From Streptomyces antibioticus (lineage in GTDB: Bacteria; Actinomycetota; Actinomycetes; Streptomycetales; Streptomycetaceae): a stretch of DNA of 64,000 nucleotides. The position numbers were made by a program, and so were the translations under genes. Of the stretch, positions 1 to 7,448 are shown in pieces. How positions within the stretch are numbered: the first letter of the stretch is position 1; each line of letters begins with the position of its first letter. Where the stretch lies: NCBI RefSeq assembly GCF_001514065.1, contig NZ_KQ948426.1, forward strand, positions 1 through 64,000, in the 5' to 3' direction. The notes below the pieces were generated by a model. The model was given only the letters and a program-made list of their open reading frames with translations. It was not told the origin of the DNA and made no database searches.

Positions 1-46
1 GACTGTTGGGCCGTTCCGACGAGTGAGACTTTAGCGGATTCCCGGC

Positions 47-63
47 CCCCGAGCTAATCGGGG
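47..63. terminator. Short hairpin, possible end of an upstream gene
   Basis: CCCCGA and TCGGGG form a six-bp stem around a five-base loop. There is no T-tract. It could terminate a gene lying left of the window. Nothing else recognisable lies in bases 1-240; no reading frame there has a convincing start or codon bias. Confidence 0.3.
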
Positions 64-280
64 TCCGCGTCCTTTCGAACGTGGACTCCTCATTTCGCAA
101 ATACGCGTGGCGATACGCACGACGACGGATCGTCGATTGTTTGCTGGTACCTGCGGAATGGCTGTCCGGGGACCGACCGGAGTCGGCTCTCACGTCGGAC
201 AACTCGGAGAACAGTACGGACCGGGTCTGGGTGTGTCAACTCCGCTCCGGAGGGGACCCTCCCGGCGTACTCTGGGACGC

Positions 281-322
281 ATGACGACGCGTACGTACAC
301 CCAGCTGTGGTGGGCCGCCTGA
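281..322 (+). CDS. Leader peptide with tandem Trp codons (trpS attenuator)
   Basis: A 13-codon frame reads MTTRTYTQLWWAA and then TGA. Codons 10 and 11 are tandem TGG at 308-313. The frame ends inside the first arm of a set of mutually exclusive hairpins before trpS, the classic arrangement for ribosome-mediated attenuation. Its role would be to stall ribosomes when charged Trp-tRNA is scarce, or when the synthetase is inhibited. S. coelicolor trpRS1 is known to be controlled in this way. The ribosome binding site is weak (GGGA just upstream). The peptide itself probably has no other function. Confidence 0.85.
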   Translation: MTTRTYTQLWWAA

Positions 323-372
323 CGGCGGCCGGACTACGTATGCACTCAACGGCCGCCGCCTCGGCGGCCGTT
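313..372 (+). promoter_or_regulatory. Transcription attenuator of trpS (four alternating arms)
   Basis: Four heptamers alternate: arm 1 GGCCGCC (313-319), arm 2 GGCGGCC (324-330), arm 3 GGCCGCC (351-357), arm 4 GGCGGCC (363-369). Arms 1:2, 2:3 and 3:4 can all pair. Arm 3:4 extends to a perfect 11-bp terminator stem (348-358 with 362-372, loop CCT). Arm 1 overlaps the last leader codons. A ribosome stalled at the Trp codons would cover arm 1, free arm 2 to take arm 3, and prevent the terminator. The T-tract after the stem is poor, as usual in Streptomyces. Confidence 0.85.
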
Positions 373-445
373 CTCGTATCTCCCTCCAGAGCTCCAGGGG
401 GACGGCCCGCAGGGGTGGCGGTCCCGACCAGGAGGTGGAGTAGGG

Positions 446-1465
446 ATGACGCGGGTCTTCAGTGGGGTCAAGCCGACCGGGCATCTGACGTTGGGGAACT
501 ACCTGGGAGCCATGCGGCGGTGGGCTGCCGTGGATCAGCACCAGGCCGACGCGCTCTTCTGCGTCGTGGACCTGCACGCGCTGACCGTGGACCACGATCC
601 GGCGCGGGTGAGACGGCTCAGTCGGCAGGCGGCGACGTTGTTGCTTGCGACGGGGCTGGACCCGGAGCTGTGCACCGTGTTCGTACAGAGTCACGTCGAT
701 GAGCACGCGCGGCTGTCGTATGTGCTGGAGTGCGTGGCCACCGACGGCGAGATGCGGCGGATGATCCAGTACAAGGAGAAGGCCGCGCGGGAGCGGGAGC
801 GTGGGGGGAGTGTGCGGCTGTCGCTGCTGACGTATCCCGTGCTGATGGCGGCGGACATCCTGGCGTACCGGACGGACGAGGTGCCGGTCGGGGAGGACCA
901 GACGCAGCATGTGGAGCTGGCGCGGGACATCGCGGTGCGGTTCAACCAGCGGTACGGCCATACGTTCGTGGTGCCTCGGGCCACGCGTCCCGGTGTGGCC
1001 GCTCGGGTCATGAATCTTCAGGACCCGGTGTCGAAGATGGGGAAGAGCGACGACGTCGGGCCGGGGATCGTCTATCTGCTGGACGAGCCGGACGTGGTGC
1101 GGAAGAAGGTCATGCGGGCGGTCACGGACAGTGGTTCCGAGGTCGTGTACGACCGGGAGGCGCGGCCGGGGCTGGCGAATCTGCTGGAGATCCTCGCGGC
1201 CTGCTCGGGTGGGAACCCCGAGGAGCTGAGCGGTGTATATGAGTCGTACGGCGCCTTGAAGAAGGACACCGCAGAGGCCGTGGTGGAGGTTCTGAGGCCC
1301 GTGCAGGAGAGGCACAAGGAGTTGTGCGCGGATCCTGGCTATGTGGAGGGGGTGCTGCGGGATGGTGCGGAGAAGGCTCGGGGGATGGCCCGGCCGACCG
1401 TGGATGCCGCGTATCAAGCGATCGGGTTGCTTCCGGCGGCTGCCGATATCGGAGTGAGCGTTTAG
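446..1465 (+). CDS. trpS: Tryptophanyl-tRNA synthetase (auxiliary, trpRS1-like)
   Basis: Class I aminoacyl-tRNA synthetase of 339 aa that charges tRNA-Trp in the cytoplasm. The HIGH-type motif is TGHLTLGN (residues 11-18) and the KMSKS loop is KMGKS (197-201). The length is normal for bacterial TrpRS. AGGAGG lies ten bases before the ATG. The attenuator upstream suggests the inducible second TrpRS that in S. coelicolor confers indolmycin resistance. Where the Bacillus enzyme has substrate-contacting Gln9, this protein has Lys9, while the active-site His (VDLHALTV, His44) is kept. Resistance itself is therefore inference. Confidence 0.95.
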   Translation: MTRVFSGVKPTGHLTLGNYLGAMRRWAAVDQHQADALFCVVDLHALTVDHDPARVRRLSRQAATLLLATGLDPELCTVFVQSHVDEHARLSYVLECVATDGEMRRMIQYKEKAARERERGGSVRLSLLTYPVLMAADILAYRTDEVPVGEDQTQHVELARDIAVRFNQRYGHTFVVPRATRPGVAARVMNLQDPVSKMGKSDDVGPGIVYLLDEPDVVRKKVMRAVTDSGSEVVYDREARPGLANLLEILAACSGGNPEELSGVYESYGALKKDTAEAVVEVLRPVQERHKELCADPGYVEGVLRDGAEKARGMARPTVDAAYQAIGLLPAAADIGVSV

Positions 1466-1475
1466 GGGTGCGCTG

Positions 1476-1513
1476 GGCCGCCCCTGCCTCGGGTTCCCGG
1501 GGGTGGGGCGGCC
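1476..1513. terminator. Bidirectional terminator between trpS and proC
   Basis: GGCCGCCCC (1476-1484) and GGGGCGGCC (1505-1513) form a nine-bp stem between the convergent trpS and proC genes. There is no T-run, as is common for terminators in this genus. Confidence 0.6.
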
Positions 1514-1520
1514 GGCGGTG

Positions 1521-2330
1521 TCAGTTGTTGCCGGAGGCCAGTTCGCGGCTGCGGTCGCGGGCGGCTTCGAGGGCGGCGATGAGGGCTGCTCGTACGCCGT
1601 GGTTCTCGAGTTCGCGGATGGCGTTGATCGTCGTGCCCGCGGGGGACGTGACGTTCTCGCGGAGCTTGACGGGGTGCTCGCCGCTGTCGCGGAGCATCGT
1701 GGCGGCGCCGATCGCGGACTGGACGATGAGGTCGTGGGCCTTGTCGCGGGGCAGGCCGAGCAGGATGCCGGCGTCCGTCATGGCTTCGACCAGGTAGAAG
1801 AAGTACGCCGGGCCGGAGCCGGAGAGGGCGGTGCAGGCGTCCTGCTGGGACTCGGGGACGCGGAGCGTCTTGCCGACGGCACCGAAGATCTCCTCGGCGT
1901 GCGCGAGGTGGTCGGCGGTGGCGTGGCTGCCGGCGGAGATGACGGACATGGCCTCGTCGACGAGGGCGGGGGTGTTCGTCATGACGCGGACGACCGGGGT
2001 GCCCGCGGCGAGGCGCTCCTCGAAGAAGGAGGTGGGGATGCCCGCGGCGCCGCTGATGATCAGGCGGTCGGCGGGGACGTGCGGGGCGAGCTCGGCGAGG
2101 AGGGTGCCCATGTCCTGCGGCTTGACCGTGAGGATCAGGGTGTCGGCGGTCTTGGCGGCCTCGGCGTTGGTGACCGGGGTGACTCCGTAGCGCGCCTGGA
2201 GTTCGTCGGCTCGCTCCTGTCGGCGGGCGGTGACGAGGAGGTCGGCCGGGGCCCAGCCGCCTCGGATCATTCCGCTGAGCAGGGCTTCGCCGATCTTGCC
2301 GGTGCCGAGGACTGCGACTTTCTGGGTCAT
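1521..2330 (-). CDS. proC: Pyrroline-5-carboxylate reductase
   Basis: Cytosolic enzyme of 269 aa that reduces pyrroline-5-carboxylate to proline, the last step of proline synthesis. The N-terminal Rossmann fold shows VLGTGKIGEALL (residues 6-17), the dinucleotide site. The C-terminal dimerisation half carries the family signature around ALSGSGPAYFFYLVEAM and, later, NVTSPAGTTINAI. The ATG at 2330 is the start, because the dinucleotide motif sits immediately after it. The frame stays open upstream, but that part is not protein-like. No operon partner is evident, although it points the same way as the exporter genes. Confidence 0.95.
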   Translation of the reverse strand: MTQKVAVLGTGKIGEALLSGMIRGGWAPADLLVTARRQERADELQARYGVTPVTNAEAAKTADTLILTVKPQDMGTLLAELAPHVPADRLIISGAAGIPTSFFEERLAAGTPVVRVMTNTPALVDEAMSVISAGSHATADHLAHAEEIFGAVGKTLRVPESQQDACTALSGSGPAYFFYLVEAMTDAGILLGLPRDKAHDLIVQSAIGAATMLRDSGEHPVKLRENVTSPAGTTINAIRELENHGVRAALIAALEAARDRSRELASGNN

Positions 2331-2461
2331 GGCTGCGGGTGCCCTCCGGGGGTTGCGTCGTCCGGGGTTCATCCTCGCACCGGGGGTCGGGGTGCGGCTC
2401 GGTTGTCCGGTGGGCGGGATGTCCTGGCGGAGGGCGGGGCGGGGCGCGGGTGCCCGTACGG

Positions 2462-3250
2462 CTACTGGGTCCTGCGCCTGAGGGTCGCGGCGCCGAGGCC
2501 CAGGACCAGCAGGGCGCAGCCGGCCACGATCAGGGCGTCGCGGACGAAGGTGGCGGTCATGTCGGTGTGCTTGAGGACCTCGTTCATGCCGTCGACGGCG
2601 TAGGACATGGGGAGGACGTCGGAGATGGCCTCCAGGACGGGGTGCATGTTGTCGCGGGGCGTGAACAGGCCGCAGAGAAGGATCTGCGGGAAGATCACGG
2701 CCGGCATGAACTGGACGGCCTGGAACTCGGAGGAGGCGAAGGCCGAGACGAAGAGGCCGAGAGCGGTGCCGAGGAGGGCGTCGAGCAGGGCGACCAGGAG
2801 CAGCAGCCAGGGGCTGCCGGTGACGTCGAGGCCGAGGCCCCAGAGGGCGAGGGCGGTGGCGAGGGTGGACTGGACGATCGCCAGGGTGCCGAAGGCGAGG
2901 GCGTAGCCGGCGATGAGGTCGCCTTTGCCCAGGGGCATGGCGAGGAGGCGTTCGAGGGTGCCGGAGGTGCGTTCGCGCAGGGTGGCGATGGAGGTGACCA
3001 GGAACATCGTGATCAGCGGGAAGATCCCGAGGAGGGAGGCGCCGATGTTGTCGAAGGTCTGTGGGCTGCCGTCGAAGACGTAGCGGAGCAGGAACAGCAT
3101 CACGCAGGGCACCAGGATCATCAGCGCGATCGAGCGTGGGTCGTGGCGGAGCTGGCGCAGGACGCGGGCTGCGGTGGCGAGGGTGCGGGAGGCGTTGAGG
3201 GGGCTGGTCGGGGCCGCGGGGATCGGCGGGGTGGTGGTCGTGGTGCTCAT
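2462..3250 (-). CDS. ABC-2 type transporter permease
   Basis: Membrane protein of 262 aa with about six hydrophobic segments. A cytoplasmic N-tail precedes the first span (LMILVPCVMLFLLRYVF), and the last span ends near LLVLGLGAA. It has the drug/daunorubicin-type ABC-2 permease layout. Its start overlaps the stop of the ATPase gene by four bases (ATGA), so the two are translationally coupled and form one exporter. The substrate cannot be read from the sequence; lipid-like drugs or envelope compounds are usual for this family. Confidence 0.88.
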   Translation of the reverse strand: MSTTTTTPPIPAAPTSPLNASRTLATAARVLRQLRHDPRSIALMILVPCVMLFLLRYVFDGSPQTFDNIGASLLGIFPLITMFLVTSIATLRERTSGTLERLLAMPLGKGDLIAGYALAFGTLAIVQSTLATALALWGLGLDVTGSPWLLLLVALLDALLGTALGLFVSAFASSEFQAVQFMPAVIFPQILLCGLFTPRDNMHPVLEAISDVLPMSYAVDGMNEVLKHTDMTATFVRDALIVAGCALLVLGLGAATLRRRTQ

Positions 3251-4038
3251 CGGGTCGTCTCCTTCTTGCGTCCGGCCGCGACGGCCTCGTCCACGAGGTG
3301 CAGGAATGCGTCTTCGACGGTCTCGGAGCCGGTGCGGTTACGCAGGGCGTCCGGGGTGTCGTCGGCGAGGATCTCGCCCTCGCGCATGAGGAGGAGGCGG
3401 TGGCAGCGCTCGGCCTCGTCCATGACGTGGGAGGAGATGAGGAGCGTGGCACCGCGTCGGGTGGCGATGTCGTGGAAGAGGTTCCACAGATCGCGGCGCA
3501 GGACGGGGTCCAGGCCGACGGTCGGCTCGTCCAGGACGAGGAGTTCGGGCGCGCCGAGGAGGGCCACGGCCAGGGAGACGCGGCTGCGCTGGCCGCCGGA
3601 GAGGTTGCCGGCGAGGGAGTCGGCGTGGCTGGTGAGGTCGACGTCCTCGATGACTCGGGTGACGTCGGAGCGGCGGCGTTCGGAGGCGGCGTGGCCGGGG
3701 GCGAGGATCGCGGCGAAGTAGTCGAGGTTCTGGCGGACGGTCAGGTCGTCGTAGACGGAGGGGGCTTGGGTGACGTAGCCGATGCGAGTGCGCAGGGTGG
3801 GGTGTCCGGCGGGGCGGCCGAGGACGTCGAGGGTGCCGGTGACCTTGGCCTGGGTGCCGACGATGGAGCGCATGAGGGTGGATTTGCCGCAGCCGGAGGG
3901 GCCGAGGAGTCCGGTGATCTGGCCGCGGGGGACGGTGAAGTCGAGGCCGCGCAGGACGGTGCGGGGGCCGCGGATGACGGTGAGGCCCGCGGCGTGGACG
4001 GCGGGGGTGTCGGGAGGGCCGGCCGAATAATTCATCAT
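3247..4038 (-). CDS. ABC transporter ATP-binding protein
   Basis: ATPase subunit of 263 aa. It shows Walker A GPSGCGKST, the ABC signature LSGGQRSRV, Walker B LLVLDEPTVGLDP and a switch His in ISSHVMDE, in the normal order. It powers the permease encoded directly downstream. The ATG at 4038 was chosen because a consensus promoter places the transcript start at about that base; the frame continues upstream without coding character. MM at the start offers 4035 as an alternative. No regulator lies next to it, although a perfect inverted repeat covers the start codon. Confidence 0.9.
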   Translation of the reverse strand: MMNYSAGPPDTPAVHAAGLTVIRGPRTVLRGLDFTVPRGQITGLLGPSGCGKSTLMRSIVGTQAKVTGTLDVLGRPAGHPTLRTRIGYVTQAPSVYDDLTVRQNLDYFAAILAPGHAASERRRSDVTRVIEDVDLTSHADSLAGNLSGGQRSRVSLAVALLGAPELLVLDEPTVGLDPVLRRDLWNLFHDIATRRGATLLISSHVMDEAERCHRLLLMREGEILADDTPDALRNRTGSETVEDAFLHLVDEAVAAGRKKETTR

Positions 4039-4047
4039 GCGATGAAT
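4030..4047. promoter_or_regulatory. Perfect inverted repeat across the exporter start codon (putative operator)
   Basis: ATTCATC (4030-4036) and GATGAAT (4041-4047) are perfect mirror arms around a four-base centre. They lie over the start codon and the downstream edge of the -10 box of the ABC exporter genes. The position suits a repressor that blocks transcription start. The regulator is unknown and not adjacent. Confidence 0.55.
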
Positions 4048-4074
4048 AATGCTCTCGTGAAGGGGGGTCGTCAA
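4046..4074 (-). promoter_or_regulatory. Sigma-70-type promoter of the ABC exporter, leaderless transcript
   Basis: On the minus strand, -35 TTGACG (4069-4074) and -10 CATTAT (4046-4051) are separated by exactly 17 bases. The predicted transcript start, seven bases on, falls at or next to the ATG at 4038, so the mRNA should be leaderless. Confidence 0.65.
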
Positions 4075-4215
4075 GCGGCGAACGTGCGGCGTGATCGGTG
4101 GCGCAGGCGCGTGATGGCGTGATCGGAAGCGGGTGGTCCGGTCCCGGTCCGGCCCTTGTGCCTCGAGAGCCCCCTGCGGCTCGCGGGAACGGGCTGCGCG
4201 ATCAACTCCCGTTCC

Positions 4216-4257
4216 TGACAATGGGTTTCAGTGCCGCGTCGTCCCCCGACGCGGCAC
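4216..4257 (+). promoter_or_regulatory. Zur-box-like 15-mer and 11-bp hairpin before the SulP gene
   Basis: TGACAATGGGTTTCA (4216-4230) differs from the Streptomyces Zur-box pattern TGAAAATGATTTTCA at three positions. Directly after it, GTGCCGCGTCG and CGACGCGGCAC (4231-4241 with 4247-4257) form a perfect stem around a five-base loop, about 50 bases before the SulP start. It could be an operator plus leader hairpin. Both roles are inference. Confidence 0.3.
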
Positions 4258-4310
4258 GCCCACGCATCTCCCGTAGCTCCCATGGCTTCGTAACCGGAGG
4301 TGCTCCTGTC

Positions 4311-5765
4311 ATGCATGTACTGCGCGCTCGCGTACGCAAGGCCGATCTGTTCGCTTCCCTCGTCGTGTTTCTCGTGGCGCTGCCGCTGTGTGTGGGCGTC
4401 GCCCTGGCCTCCGGTGTGCCGGCCGAGTTGGGGCTGGTGACCGGGATCGTCGGCGGGCTGGTCGCCGGGGCGCTGCCGGGCAGCAGCCTCCAGGTGAGCG
4501 GGCCGGCGGCGGGGCTCACGGTGCTGGTCTACGAGGCCGTGCACCGGTACGGCGTCGGGGCGCTCGGGGTGCTGGTGTTCGGGGCCGGGCTGGTGCAGCT
4601 CGGGCTCGGGGTGCTGCGGCTCGGGCGGTGGTTCAGGGCCGTGTCCGTGGCGGTCGTCCAGGGGATGCTCGCCGGCATCGGGCTCGTTCTGGTCGCCGGT
4701 CAGGTGTACGCGCTGGGCGACGTGACCGCCCCGGGCGGCGGGCTGGGGAAGCTCACCGGACTGGTGTCGTTGCCGCCGCTGCTGGATCCGGTGGCGTTGT
4801 CAGTGGGGGGTGCCACGATTGCCGTACTGCTGCTGTGGCCGCGATGGAAGCGCGGGGCTCGCCTGGTGCCCGCGCCGCTGGTCGCGGTCGGCCTCGCGGC
4901 GGCAGTGACCGGGGTGTTCGGCCTGGAGGTGCGGCGGGTCGAAGTGCGCGGGCTGCTGGATGCCGTACGGCTGCCGGAGGCCGCGGATGTCGGCCGGCTG
5001 ACGGAAGTGGGCGTGCTGGGGACGGTCGTCGCGTTCGCGTTGATCGCGTCGGCGGAGTCCCTGTTCAGCGCGGCGGCGGTGGACCGGCTGCATGACGGGC
5101 GGCGTACGGACTACGACCGTGAGCTGATCGCGCAGGGCGCGGGCAACGCGGTGTGCGGGGTGCTCGGGGCGTTGCCGATGACGGCGGTGATCGTGCGGAG
5201 CGCGGCGAATGTTCAGGCGGGTGCCGAGACCAAGGCCTCCCGGGTGCTGCACGGGGTGTGGCTGCTGGTGTTCACGGTCGTGGTGCCCGGGGTGCTCGGG
5301 GTGATTCCGGTGGCGGCGCTGGCCGCGCTGCTGGTGCACGCCGGGTGCAAGCTCGTGCCGGTGCGGGAGGTGCGGGTGTTGTGGCGCGGGCATCGCGGGG
5401 AGGTGGTCGTGCTGGTGGTGACGGCGGTGGCGATCGTCGTGGGGAACCTGTTCGAGGGGGTGTTGGTGGGGTTGGCGCTGGCGGTGGCGAAGACCGCGTG
5501 GGATGCCAGCCATGTGCATGTGGAGACCGAGGACCGGGGCGAGGCGGGACTCGTCGTCCGGGTGCTGGGGCATGCGACGTTCCTGCGGCTGCCCAAGCTG
5601 CTGGACGCGTTGGAGGCGTTGCCGCGCGACCGGGAGGTGCGGCTGGAGCTGGGCGGACTGCGGCACTTGGACCACGCGTGCGCGGCGGCCCTGGAGGGGT
5701 GGGCCGCCGGGCGGGGTCAGTCGTTGACGGGCGGCTTGGTGGCGACGAGCAGTTCGATGTCGTAG
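4311..5765 (+). CDS. SulP-family anion permease with STAS domain
   Basis: Membrane protein of 484 aa. It begins with the conserved SulP stretch (DLFASLVVFLVALPLCVGVA) and has about ten to twelve hydrophobic spans. FSAAAVDRLHDGRRTDYDRELIAQG is typical of the bicarbonate/sulfate-type branch, as is GALPMTAVIVRS. A short C-terminal STAS-like region (about residues 405-470) follows the last span. GGAGG ends ten bases before the ATG at 4311; the frame is open upstream but lacks a ribosome site. It probably moves sulfate or bicarbonate inward. The last 49 bases overlap the oppositely oriented methyltransferase gene. Confidence 0.88.
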   Translation: MHVLRARVRKADLFASLVVFLVALPLCVGVALASGVPAELGLVTGIVGGLVAGALPGSSLQVSGPAAGLTVLVYEAVHRYGVGALGVLVFGAGLVQLGLGVLRLGRWFRAVSVAVVQGMLAGIGLVLVAGQVYALGDVTAPGGGLGKLTGLVSLPPLLDPVALSVGGATIAVLLLWPRWKRGARLVPAPLVAVGLAAAVTGVFGLEVRRVEVRGLLDAVRLPEAADVGRLTEVGVLGTVVAFALIASAESLFSAAAVDRLHDGRRTDYDRELIAQGAGNAVCGVLGALPMTAVIVRSAANVQAGAETKASRVLHGVWLLVFTVVVPGVLGVIPVAALAALLVHAGCKLVPVREVRVLWRGHRGEVVVLVVTAVAIVVGNLFEGVLVGLALAVAKTAWDASHVHVETEDRGEAGLVVRVLGHATFLRLPKLLDALEALPRDREVRLELGGLRHLDHACAAALEGWAAGRGQSLTGGLVATSSSMS

Positions 5766-6511
5766 GTCTCCTCGACGATTCCGTCCGGGAAGACCGCCAG
5801 CAGGTGGCGGCGCTCCTCGGTGAGGAAGACCGCGGCGCGTTCCGCACCGGCGACCAGGAACATCGAGTGGCTGCCGATGTTGGCGAGATGGGTGTCGACG
5901 GGCACGCGGCGGCTCCAGCGGACCAGGCGCCCGGTGAAGTCCAGGCTGGGCGTGGGGTAGGCGAGGGCGGCTCGGGAGCCGCTGCCGTTCGCCTCCACGG
6001 TCGGCACGGCGCCGACGTCGCGGAAGTTCGCTTCGATGCGCTCGCCCTGGGCGGCGATCCAGGGCACGTCGAGCGGGGAGATGTTCCACCACAGCGCCAG
6101 CGCCCCGCCCGGCCGGAGCACGCGCAGGGCCTCCGGGGTCGCGAGGCGCGGGTCCGTCCAGTGCCAGGCCTGGGCGTAGGTGAGGAAGTCGACGGAGGCG
6201 TCGGCCAGCGGAAGGCTGTTGCCGTCGCCCCGCACGATGGGGATGCCGGGGTTGCTGCGACGGAACTGGGCGGCCATGCCCGCGCCGGGCTCGACGGCGA
6301 GTACGTCCGCGCCGCGGGCGTGCAGCAGTGCGGTGGCGATCCCGGTGCCGGCGCCGACGTCCGCGACGCGGGCGCCGGTGAGGGGCCGGCCCGCGAGGTC
6401 CTCGACGGCGTCGAAGAGGGCGGGCGGGTAGGACGGGCGGTTCGCCGCGTACTGGGCTGCGGCGGCGTTGAAGGACTGGGCACGGGCGCTGTGCGAGGAG
6501 GCCGTCGTCAT
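5717..6511 (-). CDS. Class I SAM-dependent methyltransferase
   Basis: Cytosolic protein of 264 aa with a methyltransf_11-type fold. Motif I is VADVGAGTGIATALL (about residues 48-62), the acidic SAM-ribose residue is in VLAVEPG, and the post-I/II region is VRGDGNSLPLADASVDFLTYAQAWHW. This matches the family that includes trans-aconitate and small-molecule methyltransferases; the substrate is unknown. The gene is monocistronic and its 3' end runs 49 bases into the SulP gene on the other strand. Confidence 0.82.
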   Translation of the reverse strand: MTTASSHSARAQSFNAAAAQYAANRPSYPPALFDAVEDLAGRPLTGARVADVGAGTGIATALLHARGADVLAVEPGAGMAAQFRRSNPGIPIVRGDGNSLPLADASVDFLTYAQAWHWTDPRLATPEALRVLRPGGALALWWNISPLDVPWIAAQGERIEANFRDVGAVPTVEANGSGSRAALAYPTPSLDFTGRLVRWSRRVPVDTHLANIGSHSMFLVAGAERAAVFLTEERRHLLAVFPDGIVEETYDIELLVATKPPVND

Positions 6512-6585
6512 ACCGCCATGGTGGCGGAGGTGGATGCAGAGTGCAGTGAGTTTTTGGTGAGAGGAGGTGCGCCGGCCCCGGGTGC

Positions 6586-7092
6586 TCAGGAGCGGCGGCG
6601 CTTCTTCGACGGGTTGCCGGAGCGGCGGGTGCTGCGCTTCTCGTACTGCTTGAGGGCCGCCTCGTACTCCTCGCGGTGGAGCTTCTCGCCGGGGGCCTCG
6701 GTGAGGGAGCGGAAGAAGTAGGCGAGGAGGGAGCCGACGAAGCCGATGGCGAGCAGTCCGCGGAGGGAGGCCTGGCGGTCGGGGTCGGGGCGCTTGGTGA
6801 AGCCGTCCCAGGTGTGCCGGAAGGCGAGGGCGCTGCAGATCGCGAACATCACGACCATGAGGAGGGTGACGAAGCTGCCGATGTCGGCGATCGCGAGGCC
6901 TTCGTAGGCGAACCGGAGGACCAGGCAGGAGGCGACGGCCGCGGCGAGGGAGCCTGCGGCGGCGCCGATACGGCGGGCCGTGTAGCCGTTGGTGTGGTCG
7001 ACCCAGGTCGTGCCGAAGAACCGGATGGGTTCCGGCCGGGGACCGGGGGCGGAGCCCGCGGGGGTTTCCTGGGTGCCGTTGTCGTCGCTCAC
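6586..7092 (-). CDS. Small integral membrane protein, unknown function
   Basis: A 168-aa protein not recognised as a named family. A hydrophilic, Pro-rich N-terminus of about 40 residues precedes three hydrophobic stretches (around 43-62, 70-92 and 110-128), and the C-terminus is very basic (KQYEKRSTRRSGNPSKKRRRS). It starts with GTG. It lies alone between the methyltransferase and the SH3b region. An envelope or membrane-associated role is possible but not shown. Confidence 0.6.
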   Translation of the reverse strand: MSDDNGTQETPAGSAPGPRPEPIRFFGTTWVDHTNGYTARRIGAAAGSLAAAVASCLVLRFAYEGLAIADIGSFVTLLMVVMFAICSALAFRHTWDGFTKRPDPDRQASLRGLLAIGFVGSLLAYFFRSLTEAPGEKLHREEYEAALKQYEKRSTRRSGNPSKKRRRS

Positions 7093-7135
7093 GCGTCGAT
7101 TATGGCTCCGGGGCGGGCGCCGGCTCCGCGGGGGC

Positions 7136-7425
7136 TCAGCAGCATCTGGTCACATAGCCGTCGCGGCCTGTCTGCCGAGCGGGGCTTGATGCTCGCAGCC
7201 TCTGCTGGTGGTCGGAGTGCGCAGCGCGGACATGTTCGACGTGCCGTACGGACCCGTCACCGTCGTCCCCGGCGTCTGGCAGAGGATCTCGACCTGGGCG
7301 CCCTCGGGGAGGACTCTGACGATGGGGTAGCTGGTGCCGGGGCCGCTGCGGACGTTCAGTCGGTTGCAGGAGAGCCGGGTTCGGAATGTGCCGTCGCGGA
7401 GGCGGGCCGGGCCGCCTCCGCGATG
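7136..7425 (-). pseudogene. Decayed tandem copy of the SH3b gene
   Basis: Bases 7225-7365 read, on the minus strand, LNVRSGPGTSYPIVRVLPEG and then CQTPGT..GPYGTSN, closely parallel to the intact SH3b protein next to it. The copy has no start codon, is closed upstream by an in-frame stop near 7426, and loses frame after GPYGTSN. The final GRDGYVTRCC and stop at 7136 are recovered only in another frame. It therefore looks like a duplicated gene now degenerating. Confidence 0.6.
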
Positions 7426-7448
7426 TCACGTGCGCGTCCGGGGTGAAC

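Noticed and set aside
81-284. Short frames upstream of the trpS leader
   Set aside because: No ribosome site and no codon bias; the attenuator explains the end of this region.
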